From Clostridium sp. AM58-1XD (lineage in GTDB: Bacteria; Bacillota; Clostridia; Lachnospirales; Lachnospiraceae), in assembly GCF_003464085.1 (NCBI RefSeq), contig NZ_QSDR01000003.1:1-64000 (forward strand): a stretch of DNA of 64,000 nt, written 5' to 3'. The notes beneath the pieces are model-generated. The model ran no database searches. It worked only from the letters and a program-made list of their open reading frames with translations, and had not been told where the DNA came from. Position numbers and translations under genes: made by a program. Positions within the stretch are counted from its first letter, which is position 1. Each line of letters starts with the position of its first letter. Positions 19,906-32,592 of the stretch are shown here, piece after piece.

Positions 19906-21087
19906 ATGAAGACGGATTTTGATATAGTCTACAATCGGAAAGGAACATTCTGTACTCAGTGGGATTATATCGAGGACAGATTTGGGGAAAAGGACCTCCT
20001 TCCTTTTTCCATTTCAGATATGGATTTTCAGGTTCCGAAAGAAGTTCTGCATGCAATTGAAAAACGTGCAGAACATGGAATTTTCGGATATACCAGATGG
20101 AATCACGAAGCATTTAAAAATGCAGTATGCAGCTGGTATAAAAAAAGATTTGAATATGAGCCGGATCAGAAACAGATCGTATACAGTCCGTCGGTTATCT
20201 ATACAATAGCCAGAATGATCGGCATGTTAAGCGACAGAGGAGACAAAGTAGTCACCCAGGTTCCCGCATATGATGCATTCTATAAGGTAATTCATGACAA
20301 TGACCGGGAACTTTCCGCAAATCCTTTGATACGCACAAACCACGGGTATGAAATCGATTTTTCCGATCTGGAAAAACGGTTACAAGATCCAAAGGCAAAA
20401 ATACTTCTCCTTTGTAATCCTCACAATCCAACCGGAAAGGTCTGGACAAAGGATGAGCTTACAAAGATAACAGAGCTGTGCCGTGAAAACAAGGTATTTA
20501 TTATAAGCGATGAAATTCATATGGATATCGTTAGAGCCGGTAAACGAACCATTCCCATCTTGGCAGCGGCAGAAGGGTACAGTTATGTATGCCTGTGTAC
20601 GTCGGCCAGCAAAACATTTAATATACCAGGATTGATTGGATCCTATGCCATGATTGCAGATCCCCAGATAAGAGAAGAATATCTGATCTCTCTGAAAAAT
20701 CGGGACGGACTTTCATCAACCAGCATTTTTGGAATGGAGGCAATGATTACGGCATATGAAGAGTGCGGGTACTGGGTGGATGACCTGAATGATTATCTGG
20801 ATAAGACATTGGAATACCTGGAAGAATTTTTTAAAAAAAGTATTCCGCAAGTAGATTTTTATGTACCGGAAGCCACATATCTTGTCTGGCTGGACTGCGC
20901 CGGCCTGCCGTTTTCTATGGATCAGCTGCAGAATAAGCTGGTACACGACTATAAAACGGCAATTATGAGAGGAGATATTTACGGCGATGAGTACGGCAGC
21001 TTTCTGAGACTCAATATCGGCTGTCCCAGATCGAAGGTAGAAAAAGGAATGTGGGCTTTGAAGGGAGCCTGCAACGCCCTGGCATAA
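19906..21087 (+). CDS. malY: MalY/PatB family PLP-dependent C-S lyase/aminotransferase
   Basis: 393-residue fold type I PLP enzyme, typically a cystathionine beta-lyase. The PLP lysine is in SASKTFNIPGLIG near residue 235; ADM-type substrate loop ISDMDFQVP near 37; CNPHNPTGKVW near 170. ATG 19906 has AGAGGTTAGG upstream; the frame opens earlier at a TTG. Its place behind a PTS gene matches malXY, where MalY also antagonises the maltose activator; no such activator is seen here. Confidence 0.88.
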   Translation: MKTDFDIVYNRKGTFCTQWDYIEDRFGEKDLLPFSISDMDFQVPKEVLHAIEKRAEHGIFGYTRWNHEAFKNAVCSWYKKRFEYEPDQKQIVYSPSVIYTIARMIGMLSDRGDKVVTQVPAYDAFYKVIHDNDRELSANPLIRTNHGYEIDFSDLEKRLQDPKAKILLLCNPHNPTGKVWTKDELTKITELCRENKVFIISDEIHMDIVRAGKRTIPILAAAEGYSYVCLCTSASKTFNIPGLIGSYAMIADPQIREEYLISLKNRDGLSSTSIFGMEAMITAYEECGYWVDDLNDYLDKTLEYLEEFFKKSIPQVDFYVPEATYLVWLDCAGLPFSMDQLQNKLVHDYKTAIMRGDIYGDEYGSFLRLNIGCPRSKVEKGMWALKGACNALA

Positions 21088-21183
21088 TTCTGGCGGCAAA
21101 GGCAGAGCAGTCAGAACGGCGAAACAGCATGAAAACAGAAACGGCCACATAAAGTATATGGAAAGAGTAAAAGGCAGAATAAT

Positions 21184-21834
21184 ATGCTGAATTATGTGTG
21201 GTCTGTAATGATGATAACGGGAATTGTATGGGCTGCAATCCATGGGAACCTGGCAGTGGTGACGGATGCAGCCCTGAATTCTGCAAAAGAGGCGGTAACC
21301 CTGGCATTTTCTATGCTGGGGATTATGGCGTTCTGGAGCGGTATTCTGGAAATAGGAAATGGGGCCGGCCTGATTGAACTGCTGTCAGAGAAAATGAAGC
21401 CGGTTCTGAAATTTCTTTTTCCCAGGCTTCCTTCCGGTCATCCGGCAGAAAAACAGATTGCGGTGAATATGATCGCCAATATGCTGGGCCTCGGATGGGC
21501 GGCAACTCCGGCTGGTCTGAAGGCCATGGAAGAATTAAAGAATCTGGAAGAAGAGCGGAGGAGTTCAGAGGGAGAAGAAATTGACGGAAAAAAGAGGAAT
21601 AAAAAAAGAATCCGTGCCTTTCCGTCAGAAACGGCCAGTAATGAAATGTGTACCTTTCTGATTATAAATATCTCCTCCCTTCAGCTGATACCGATTAATA
21701 TGATCGCCTACAGAAGCCAGTATGGCAGCGTGAATCCAACGGCAATTGTAGGGCCTGCGCTGGCGGCGACACTGGTCAGTACCTTGGCCGGAGTTGTATT
21801 CTGCAGGATTATGGACAGGGGAAGCGGCAGATAA
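21184..21834 (+). CDS. spmA: Spore maturation protein A
   Basis: 216-residue membrane protein of the nucleoside-recognition (Gate) family needed for spore core dehydration. Features: NSAKEAVTLAFSMLGIMAFW, NMIANMLGLGWAATPAG, a charged cytoplasmic loop (about 118-145) and NEMCTFLIINISSLQLIP. spmB is normally the next gene but here lies at 54108-54626. Confidence 0.9.
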   Translation: MLNYVWSVMMITGIVWAAIHGNLAVVTDAALNSAKEAVTLAFSMLGIMAFWSGILEIGNGAGLIELLSEKMKPVLKFLFPRLPSGHPAEKQIAVNMIANMLGLGWAATPAGLKAMEELKNLEEERRSSEGEEIDGKKRNKKRIRAFPSETASNEMCTFLIINISSLQLIPINMIAYRSQYGSVNPTAIVGPALAATLVSTLAGVVFCRIMDRGSGR

Positions 21835-22126
21835 GCGGCTGCAGCAGAAGGAGTTGACGAGTTGCTGAGATGGATGAAAATGAATGAAAATAACGATTTC
21901 GGTCATAAAGGATCAAATTAAATAGTAAATATTCATTTTATATGAAAAATAAAAAAATTTCGGCCATTTTTTTTCATATTATTTCATGTCAATAAAAAAA
22001 TCGTTAATAAATTTTGGCGAATCCATAAAAAAATACACAAAATGTATCCAAATAAAAACAATTTTACATGAAAAAAGTATCGAAAAAATCAAAAAACCGG
22101 TTAACCGGGTCTTACAGTTGGAAATA
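21835..22126. other. AT-rich leader before the ATP synthase operon
   Basis: About 290 bp without a convincing gene. It is very A/T-rich from 21900 and contains the 12-bp perfect palindrome CCGGTTAACCGG at 22097-22108, just upstream of the -35 box, a possible operator. No clear terminator for spmA was found. Confidence 0.5.
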
Positions 22127-22155
22127 TTGACAAAGGAAAGCCTTAGCAGTAATGT
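22127..22155 (+). promoter_or_regulatory. Promoter of the ATP synthase operon
   Basis: TTGACA (22127-22132), a 17-bp spacer and TAATGT (22150-22155), about 30 bases before the proposed atpB start. Confidence 0.75.
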
Positions 22156-22183
22156 AAATCTTAAGCAAATTATGAAAGGAAGG

Positions 22184-22877
22184 ATGCCATACGGGAGATA
22201 TAGCTGCAAACATAACAGAGGAGCTTTCCTGCAGGACAGCATTTACCATCCCTCTATTCGGCGGAATCGAAATCGCGGAGTCTGTAGTAGTGACATGGAT
22301 CATTATGGCTGCGATGACGATTTTATCCATTATATTTGTCAGAGATCTTAAAGTGGACAATATCAGCAGAAAGCAGCTGATACTGGAAACAGCAGTTGGA
22401 TTTCTTAATGATTTCTTTGAAGATATTCTGGGTGAAAGAGGAAAACGGTACATACCATATCTGATGACAGTAGCCCTGTACATCGGAATTGCAAACCTGA
22501 TCGGCCTTGCAGGCCTGAAACCTCCGACAAAGGATTTGACAGTGACAGCAGCACTGGCAATTATGAGCATTTTTCTGATTGAATATTCCGGATTTCATCA
22601 GAAAGGACTGAAAGGGTGGGTCAAGAGCTTTGCGGAGCCTATGCCACTCATAGCACCGATTAATATTATGGAAATTTTTATTAAGCCGGTGTCATTGTGT
22701 ATGCGTCTTTTCGGAAACGTAATCGGCGCATTTGTTGTTATGGAATTGGTGAAGATGGTTATGCCCGTGATATTCCCCATTCCATTCAGCCTTTATTTTG
22801 ATATTTTTGACGGACTGATCCAGGCATACGTATTTGTATTTCTGACAGCTCTTTTTATGAAAGAGGCAATTGAGTAG
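22184..22877 (+). CDS. atpB: F1Fo ATP synthase subunit a (single-base frameshift near the start)
   Basis: Membrane subunit forming the ion half-channels next to the c-ring. The coding frame is open upstream of 22290 and encodes recognisable protein (AANITEELSCRTAFTIPLFG), yet it has no ATG, GTG or TTG before GTG 22290. If GGG at 22193-22195 were GG, ATG 22184 would read MPYGDIAANITEEL and continue in frame, giving about 230 residues. Motifs near the end include the essential Arg segment KPVSLCMRLFGNVIGAFVV. As sequenced, only 22290-22877 would be called. Confidence 0.85.
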
Positions 22878-22927
22878 ATAAGAAAAAACGAGAGAGAAAA
22901 AACAGATTATAAAAAGGAGAGAGAACT

Positions 22928-23143
22928 ATGTTAGTAGCAATCGGAGCAAGTATCGCAGTTTTAACAGGTATAGGAGCAGGTATTGGTATCGGTATAGCAA
23001 CATCCAAAGCCGTTGACGCAATCGCAAGGCAGCCGGAAGCAGAGGCTAAAATCAGCAAGGCGCTGCTGTTAGGATGTGCGCTGGCTGAGGCAACTGCTAT
23101 CTATGGTTTTGTTATCGGACTTTTAATCTTATTTATCAGATAA
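22928..23143 (+). CDS. atpE: F1Fo ATP synthase subunit c
   Basis: 71-residue hairpin proteolipid of the rotor ring. Glycine-rich helix 1 (GIGAGIGIGIA), loop ARQPEAEAKI, and ion-binding Glu54 in ALAEATAIYG. The Gln and Ser/Thr found beside the Glu in Na+-binding rings are Ile and Ala here, so proton coupling is more likely. AAAAAGGAG precedes the ATG. Confidence 0.96.
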   Translation: MLVAIGASIAVLTGIGAGIGIGIATSKAVDAIARQPEAEAKISKALLLGCALAEATAIYGFVIGLLILFIR

Positions 23144-23166
23144 TTATTCAGAGATAAGAAAGGCAG

Positions 23167-23679
23167 GTGAGTAAGGTGCTTCATTTTAGTGTTGCAAACC
23201 TTATTATAACAATTATTAACCTGGTAGTCCTTTATCTCTTAATGAAAAAATTCCTGTTTGGGCCGGTAAACGGTATTATGGAAAAAAGAAAGGCATTAAT
23301 TGAGGAGCAGATGGACAGGGCAAAAATCAACGAGGCCCAGTCGCTGCAGCTGAAAGAGCAGTATGAAGAGAAAGTCGCAAATATCAAATCCCAGTCCCAT
23401 CGGATGATCGACGAAGCGAAGTCAAGAGCCGATGCAGAACGGGAACAGATTTTAAAAACGGCAAATCTAGAAGCTCAGAAAATCCTTAAGAGTGCCCGAG
23501 AATCAGCCAGAGAGGAACGGGAAAAGGCTATGGAAGGAGCAAGAACGGAGATTGCAGGTCTTGCCATGCTGGCGGCCAGAAAAATGCTCGCACAGGGCAG
23601 TGACGAAAAAGGCAATCAGCTGCTCTATGAACAATTCTTAGCAAAAGCAGGTGACGTATATGACGCAGATGGCCGTTAA
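23167..23679 (+). CDS. atpF: F1Fo ATP synthase subunit b
   Basis: Peripheral stalk subunit, 170 residues: one N-terminal membrane helix (about 8-27) followed by a long charged coiled coil. The GTG start at 23167 follows AGAAAGG; GTG 23176 is an alternative. It overlaps atpH by 29 bases. Confidence 0.92.
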   Translation: MSKVLHFSVANLIITIINLVVLYLLMKKFLFGPVNGIMEKRKALIEEQMDRAKINEAQSLQLKEQYEEKVANIKSQSHRMIDEAKSRADAEREQILKTANLEAQKILKSARESAREEREKAMEGARTEIAGLAMLAARKMLAQGSDEKGNQLLYEQFLAKAGDVYDADGR

Positions 23680-24163
23680 TTATGGAAAAGTCCTGTGTGA
23701 GACAGGGGTCCGGCCAGAGGAAGTCAGACAGGCACTGACCATTATGAAAGCAGCTCCGGTCCTGAGAACAATTCTCAGCCACCCGGAAATCCCTTTGATC
23801 AATAAAGAGAGGGCTGTGGAGAAAATTTTCCCTCAAACGCTTCAGAACTTTTTTAAGGTCCTTTGCAGGAACTGCGATATGGAGATGGCGGATGAGATAT
23901 TTGAAGCATACCGGGAACAGTATAATGAAGAGCATGGAATTCTGACGGCAGAGATTTCATATGTCGCCCTTCCTGACGAGAGCCAGATTAAGAGAATACG
24001 GGAATGGCTCTGCAGAAGATTCCAGGCGTCGGATGTGGAACTCGATATGAGGCAGGATCAGGCGCTGGTCGGAGGTTTTGTCATCCGCATAGGAGATCAG
24101 GAAATCGACTGGAGCCTGAAGGGGCGTATAGAACAGTTACAGTATAAATTAACCCGGAGGTGA
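23651..24163 (+). CDS. atpH: F1Fo ATP synthase subunit delta
   Basis: 170-residue stalk subunit linking F1 to the b dimer. VNYGKVLCETG at the N-terminus and the C-terminal IRIGDQEIDWSLKGRIEQL block are typical. Start GTG 23651; ATG 23660 is an alternative. It overlaps atpA by four bases. Confidence 0.92.
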   Translation: MTYMTQMAVNYGKVLCETGVRPEEVRQALTIMKAAPVLRTILSHPEIPLINKERAVEKIFPQTLQNFFKVLCRNCDMEMADEIFEAYREQYNEEHGILTAEISYVALPDESQIKRIREWLCRRFQASDVELDMRQDQALVGGFVIRIGDQEIDWSLKGRIEQLQYKLTRR

Positions 24164-25701
24164 GCAGGTTGGCTTCAATCAATTCAGAAGAAATCATTTC
24201 CATTCTGAAGGAAGAGATAGAAAATTATGATATGATGACAGAGACGAAGGAAGTAGGCAATGTCATCTGGGTAGGCGACGGAATCGCCACCGTTTATGGA
24301 ATCGATCATGCCATGTATGGAGAAATCGTTGTTTTCGAAAATGGTCTTAAGGGCATGGTCCAGGATATCAGGCGCAATGAAATCGGCTGTATCCTGTTTG
24401 GAAAAGATACAGGAATTAAAGAAGGAACAAAGGTAGTACGGACAAAGAAAAGAGCCGGAGTTCCGGTTGGAGACGGATTTATAGGAAGAGTCGTGGATGC
24501 CCTGGGTGCGCCGATCGACGGAAAAGGAGACATTAAAGAGGATTCCTATCGTCCGATAGAAGAAGAAGCTCCTGGAATTATAGACCGTAAATCCGTATCG
24601 GTTCCTTTGGAGACAGGCATTCTGGCAATCGATTCCATGTTCCTATCGGACGCGGACAGAGAGAGTTGATTATCGGAGACAGGCAGACAGGAAAAACAGC
24701 GATTGCCATTGATGCGATCCTGAATCAGAAGGGAAAAGACGTTGTCTGCATTTATGTAGCCATCGGTCAAAAGGCTTCTACGGTGGCAAAGATGGTATCC
24801 ACGCTGGAGAAACACGGGGCCATGGAATACACGATTGTATTCAGCGCCACAGCCAGCGACTGTGCACCTCTGCAGTATGTTGTGCCATATTCCGGAACGG
24901 CTATGGCAGAGTATTTCATGCATAAGGGTAAGGATGTTCTGATTGTATATGACGATCTGTCGAAACATGCGGTCGCTTACCGGGCGCTGTCCCTTCTGCT
25001 GGAGCGTTCTCCAGGCAGGGAAGCATATCCGGGAGACGTTTTTTTACCTTCATTCCAGGCTACTGGAGAGATCCAGCCGCCTGAGCGACGAACTGGGCGG
25101 CGGTTCCATTACGGCCCTGCCGATTATCGAAACGCAGGCAGGCGATGTGTCCGCATATATTCCGACAAACGTGATTTCCATTACAGACGGACAGATATTC
25201 CTGGAAAGCGACCTGTTCTTTGCCGGCAACCGTCCGGCAGTCAACGTCGGACTGTCCGTATCACGAGTGGGCGGCGCAGCTCAGACAAAGGCTATGAAGA
25301 AGGCCAGCGGAAGCATACGTATTGACTTGGCTCAGTACAGGGAGATGGAAGTATTTACGCAGTTCAGCTCTGACCTGGATGCCGTGACTAAGGCGCAGCT
25401 GCAGTATGGAAAATGTCTGATGGAGCTTTTAAAACAGCCCCTCTGCCACCCGCTTAGCCTTCATGAGCAGGTAATTACACTGTGTGCGGCTACGCATAAG
25501 GTAATGGTGGATATTGAGCCGAAAAAGGTCAAACCGTTCCAGATGGATATGCTTACATATTTCGAGACGGAATACCCGGAAATCGGGCGGGAGATCGAGA
25601 ACGGAAAAGTGCTGACGGATGATCTGGAAAAGAGAATTGTCGAGGCGGCGGAAGAATTTAAGAAGAACAGGAACATTCAGGAATCAGACGCAGGCAGGTG
25701 A
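24160..25701 (+). CDS. atpA: F1Fo ATP synthase subunit alpha (two compensating frameshifts)
   Basis: Non-catalytic nucleotide-binding subunit. Walker A is [18 protein letters not shown]. One C is missing at 24642-24643 (restored [20 protein letters not shown]) and one T is extra in the seven-T run 25039-25045 (restored [20 protein letters not shown]). The two errors bring the frame back, so the restored protein is about 513 residues, the usual size. Loss of atpA function in an otherwise intact operon is unlikely, so both breaks look like sequence errors. GTG start, ATGA-type coupling to atpH. Confidence 0.9.
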
Positions 25702-25705
25702 TAAG

Positions 25706-28455
<2,750 letters not shown>

Positions 28456-28474
28456 TAGAATATGTTTTTACAGA

Positions 28475-28508
28475 AAAACGGGATTCAGATCTGAATCCCG
28501 TTTTCTTT
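28475..28508. terminator. Bidirectional terminator shared by atpC and the PrpR-like gene
   Basis: A perfect 30-bp palindrome (28475-28504) with an AAAACGGGATTCAG arm, followed by TTTTC. Its left part contains the stop codon and last codons of the convergent regulator gene, so the terminator stem is partly coding. Confidence 0.9.
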
Positions 28509-30382
28509 TAACTTTCTCCATAAGGTGGAACGGCTTATTCCCAGCATTTGCGCCGTTTTCCCTTTATTATAACGGCATGAAGACAGCGCTTCCAGAAGCA
28601 TGGGATATTCATCCGAATGTTGGGAGGAAGGCGGTAATTCAGAAGCAAAAGGAGTATCTTCCGGAGCTTCAGATTCAGGAAAGACGAGGGAAAGGCAGCT
28701 GGAATCGATCGAGTGTCCGCTGCATAAGACAGCAAGACGCTCGCAGATATTAAACAGCTGGCGTACATTTCCAGGCCAGTCTCTGCGGCATAAATGGTCC
28801 ATGACTTCAGGAAGGATATGAGTCTGCGGAAAATTCCGTTTCATAAAGTCTTCTACAAGTAGCGGAATATCTTCCCGCCGCCGGTTCAGAGGAGGAAGGT
28901 TAATACGCAGTACATCCAGGCGATAAAACAGGTCTTCCCTGAACTTCTTTTCCTTAACGAGGCTTTCCAAATTCTGATTCGTTGCCGCTATGATCCTTAT
29001 ATCTACGTGGATCACGCTGTCACCGCCCACACGCATGATCTCCCGCTCCTGAAGCACTCGAAGCAGTTTAGCCTGCAGGGGAAGGGGAATTTCTCCGATC
29101 TCATCCAGAAAAATAGTTCCCTTGTGGGCCAGTTCAAACAGTCCGGCTTTTCCATTTTTCTGTGCGCCGGTAAAAGAACCTGGGGCATATCCGAACAGCT
29201 CGCTTTCCAGTAGGTTATCAGGTATGGCAGCACAGTTTACAGCGACAAAAGGCGCTGATTTCCGCGGACTCGCATTGTGGATACTCTGCGCAAAAATTTC
29301 TTTTCCGGTGCCGCTTTCTCCGATTAAAAGAATATTGGAGTTGGTGGAACCGTATTTTTTTGCCGTTTTTATGGTAGAACACATGACAGGGGAACTTCCG
29401 ATCATATCGTCGAAGGTAAGCCTTGCTACGTGGCCTTTTTCGTAGATCCGTTTTCGTATGTCGCCTTCCAGGGACTGAATTTCATTGACCATTTGAATAT
29501 TTACAATAGAACCGGATATAAAATCCTGGGTTTTTACAAATGTTTTGCTGATATTCAGAAGCACCCGGTCAAACTGAATGAGATCGTTTGTATATTCTCT
29601 GTTATCCGACAGAATGTTTTTAAAATCCAGAGGAAAGGGAAAGTCGATAATCCGTTTTCCCAAATAGGAATCATCGATATTTAAAATGGATTGAGCCTTT
29701 TTATTCGTCGAGGTAATCCGCCGGGAGGAATCGATAAAGATGATGCCGTCATGGGACATATCCAGCAGAGTATGAAGACGCAAGGTCTTTTCCTGTTCCC
29801 TGCGGGAAACGGCAGCGGTCCGTTTGGCAGTGGAAATGGCATCCCAGAAAGCTTCCTTGCTGGTTCTGATTACCATATTGGGAATATGGATCATTTCCGC
29901 ATAACGGCAGGTGTTAATACCTCCCAGGATTACGTCGCAGTTTTCCGAAACAGCCTGATCGACTAGAGCCTGGTTGTTCCATGTGGACGATAAAATATAT
30001 GTATTGATCGGAGCGTCGCTTAAATCGGCCAGCCCGGTGATTCCGGCAATCATATTTCCGGCAGCTATAATCCCTATTTTTTTCGGCCTGTACAGGTGGG
30101 AGCAGTTACGGATTGTTCTCAGGATATCCGCAGTTGGTATGGATATTTGCACAACGGGAATGTCGCCGGGCAGACCTGCGAGGATTTCGGCCAAAAGCCT
30201 CTTGTCAGAATAATATCGGCATCAATTTTAACTTCATGTGAATTTTCACTTGTAACGATGATTTCTTCCATCGTATAAATTTCATCGCTGCTATGACGAT
30301 AATATTCGTTGTGCTGTTGAAAGATATTAGAAGCATTTTCAATAAATCCTTCACAAGGTATTACAAGTGCTATTTTAACCAT
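28485..30382 (-). CDS. PrpR-type sigma-54 dependent activator (single-base frameshift)
   Basis: Enhancer-binding regulator of about 632 residues when restored: PrpR-N sensor domain (about 1-170), PAS-like domain (about 190-300), AAA+ domain with Walker A GESGTGKE, the sigma-54 contact loop as GSFTGA, Walker B FLDEIGEI, and a C-terminal Fis-type helix-turn-helix (KTAQMLGISRSTLWRKLKE). One base is missing in the A run 30193-30196, which splits off the first 60 residues. Divergent from an aldolase-TTT operon that has a matching -24/-12 promoter. PrpR-N domains sense small molecules such as methylcitrate; the ligand here is unknown. Confidence 0.88.
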
Positions 30383-30505
30383 AAACCTTTTCCTTTCCCG
30401 GATGATGGAATACGGAATCTCATGCGAATAAAGATTCAGATATTTACTGGTTCCATACTGCTACGGAGTATTATAACATAGAAACTCTATTGGTAAAACA
30501 TATTG

Positions 30506-30522
30506 TTTCGTATAAAACGAAA
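30506..30522. promoter_or_regulatory. Candidate upstream activator site for the PrpR-like regulator
   Basis: TTTCGT-ATAAA-ACGAAA is a perfect 6-5-6 inverted repeat about 80-95 bases upstream of the -24 element, a normal position for an enhancer site. Confidence 0.6.
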
Positions 30523-30602
30523 TGTTGAGATAAAATGTTGAAAACAGAAGATATAAAAGTAAAATCAGAACGAAAATAAAGGACTTTTTATTGAAATAGA
30601 CT

Positions 30603-30619
30603 TTGGCATAAGATTTGCT
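30603..30619 (+). promoter_or_regulatory. Sigma-54 (-24/-12) promoter
   Basis: TTGGCATAAGATTTGCT contains TGGCA and TTGCT with ten bases between GG and GC, as in the sigma-54 consensus; only the C of CAC is changed. It lies about 50 bases before the aldolase gene, opposite a sigma-54 activator. Confidence 0.82.
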
Positions 30620-30669
30620 GTAAATATAAGTGCAGGGAATAAAATACAAAACGTATTGGAGGATATATT

Positions 30670-31464
30670 ATGCTGAAACGAGACGAGATTTTCCATAACA
30701 GGGCAAAACGGCTGCTGGCGGAAAAGAAAAAATTGTCAGGCGGATGGCTGCAGGCGGCCAGTCCTATAACGGCGGAGATTATGGCAAAAGCCGGTTTTGA
30801 TGTTCTTATGGTCGATATGGAGCACGGGCCGGGAGGAATTATGGAGCTGATCGGCCAGCTGCAGGCGATATCGCGATATGATGTGGTACCTTTTGTAAGA
30901 GCTCCCTGGAATGATTTTGTTATTATTAAAAGAATTCTGGATGCTGGCGTAAGCGGTATGCTTATACCGTACGTCAATACAGCGGAAGAGGCGGCACGGG
31001 CAGTCAGCGCATGCAAGTATCCACTGGAAGGAATCAGAGGCATCGCACCCAGCCCAAGGGCAGGCGGATATGGAATGAACCAGAGAAATTATCTGGACTA
31101 TGCAAATGAACAGCTGGACGTAATGATTGCTGTGGAAACGAAAAAAGCAGTAGACAACATCGACGAGATTATTAAGACAAACGGGCTGGACGGAATCTTT
31201 ATCGGCCCCATGGATCTGGCTACTTCGTTCGGACATTTCTGCAATCCTCAGGCGGAAGAAGTACAGGAAGCCATTAAGAAAGTAGAGAATGCAGTATTAA
31301 ATTCCGATAAGTTTTTAGCGACTGTTGCAGGAGATTTCGAACAGGCCAGCCGTTTATATGAAAGAGGCTATCAATTAGTAGTAATGATGTCGGATACAAC
31401 GACATTAGGAAAAATAGCATTAGAGCAGACGAAAAAATTCAGAGAAGCCTATCCGCAGAGATGA
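30670..31464 (+). CDS. HpcH/HpaI family aldolase, second copy
   Basis: 264-residue class II 2-oxo acid aldolase. Motifs: VDMEHGPGG near 46, ASPRAGGYG-type segment (PSPRAGGYGMN) near 127, AVETKKAVDNIDEI near 157, IGPMDLATSFG near 178. TTGGAGG precedes the ATG. First gene of the sigma-54 operon, so its product probably processes the acid taken up by the downstream transporter. Confidence 0.9.
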   Translation: MLKRDEIFHNRAKRLLAEKKKLSGGWLQAASPITAEIMAKAGFDVLMVDMEHGPGGIMELIGQLQAISRYDVVPFVRAPWNDFVIIKRILDAGVSGMLIPYVNTAEEAARAVSACKYPLEGIRGIAPSPRAGGYGMNQRNYLDYANEQLDVMIAVETKKAVDNIDEIIKTNGLDGIFIGPMDLATSFGHFCNPQAEEVQEAIKKVENAVLNSDKFLATVAGDFEQASRLYERGYQLVVMMSDTTTLGKIALEQTKKFREAYPQR

Positions 31465-31510
31465 GGATGTTAACATAATAATTAAGCAAGAAGAAAAGGA
31501 GAAGGGTAAA

Positions 31511-32575
31511 ATGAAGAAAAGATTAATCGCATTAACGTTAACAGCAGCAGTTTTAATGGCAGGATGTTCAGGAGGCGGAAAAACGGAGACAAAGGCTCCG
31601 GAAACAACAGCAAAAACGGAAACTGCCGCCGCCGCTGAGAAGGCAGAGGAAACCGAGGCGAAAGAGGCTGCAAATACTGATTTCCCGAAGAAACCAATTC
31701 AGATTATATGTCCTGTAAAGGCAGGCGGAGACACGGACTATAATACGAGAGTCATAGCCCAGTATCTCTCAAAATATTTAGGCGTAAATGTAGTTGTAAC
31801 AAACGTGGACGGCGGCGCTACCATCATGGGTATGCAGCAGGTACTGGATGGTGAACCGGATGGGTACACAATGGTCATTAACGGACTGGATGCGTATATT
31901 CCAAACATGATGGGTACGACGGATATTACGATTGACAGCTTCAAAACAGTAGGAATTCCGCTCTTTGACAATACAACCGTACTGGTGGCCAATAAAAAAT
32001 CAGGCTTTAAAGACATCAAAGATGTTGTAGAGCGGACACAGAAAGACCCGAATACGATCGAATACGGTATGAAGATCGGCGCTGCAAACCAGATTTACGG
32101 TATTGCAATGAATAAGGAATGGGATGCAAAGTTTAAACCTATGGATATTGGAAATAATGCAGCTAAGATGACGGCTCTTTTAGGCGAACAGACCGATACG
32201 GCCGTACTGGCATACGCTCTGGCTAAGGATTATTTTGCTACTGGCGAATTCCAGGCGCTTTGCCTTCTGGGCGGTGAAAAGAACGAGCTGCTTCCGGACG
32301 TTCCAATGCCTTCTGATTACGGCTTAAAGGATATCGAATGCAGCAAGTGGTTCTGGCTTGGCGTGCACCCGGATACTCCGGACGAAATCGTGGACATTCT
32401 TTCCGACGGATTGGAACAGGTTACAAAGGATGAAGAATTTATTAAAACCATGGAAGAAAATTATCTTACAGTGAAGTATATTGCGAAAGAGGACGCACGG
32501 GAATATGCAAACGCATTTTATGAGGAAACTCTGGTTCCTTATAAGGATGAATTCCTTTCAACCAGCAGTAAGTAA
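31511..32575 (+). CDS. TTT family solute-binding lipoprotein (TctC), system 2
   Basis: 354 residues. Lipobox LMAGC (Cys19), then a 30-residue Thr/Glu/Ala-rich linker and the binding domain with PVKAGGDTDYNTRV. AAAAGGAGAAGGG precedes ATG. It differs clearly in sequence from systems 1 and 3, so it is an old paralogue and probably binds another acid. Confidence 0.92.
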   Translation: MKKRLIALTLTAAVLMAGCSGGGKTETKAPETTAKTETAAAAEKAEETEAKEAANTDFPKKPIQIICPVKAGGDTDYNTRVIAQYLSKYLGVNVVVTNVDGGATIMGMQQVLDGEPDGYTMVINGLDAYIPNMMGTTDITIDSFKTVGIPLFDNTTVLVANKKSGFKDIKDVVERTQKDPNTIEYGMKIGAANQIYGIAMNKEWDAKFKPMDIGNNAAKMTALLGEQTDTAVLAYALAKDYFATGEFQALCLLGGEKNELLPDVPMPSDYGLKDIECSKWFWLGVHPDTPDEIVDILSDGLEQVTKDEEFIKTMEENYLTVKYIAKEDAREYANAFYEETLVPYKDEFLSTSSK

Positions 32576-32592
32576 AGAAAGAGGGATGTAAA

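Noticed and set aside
21986..22351. 121-codon open frame before atpB
   Set aside because: Low-complexity Lys/Ile-rich translation, spans the atp promoter and overlaps the true atpB frame. Only its ATG at 22184 is of use, as the likely atpB start.
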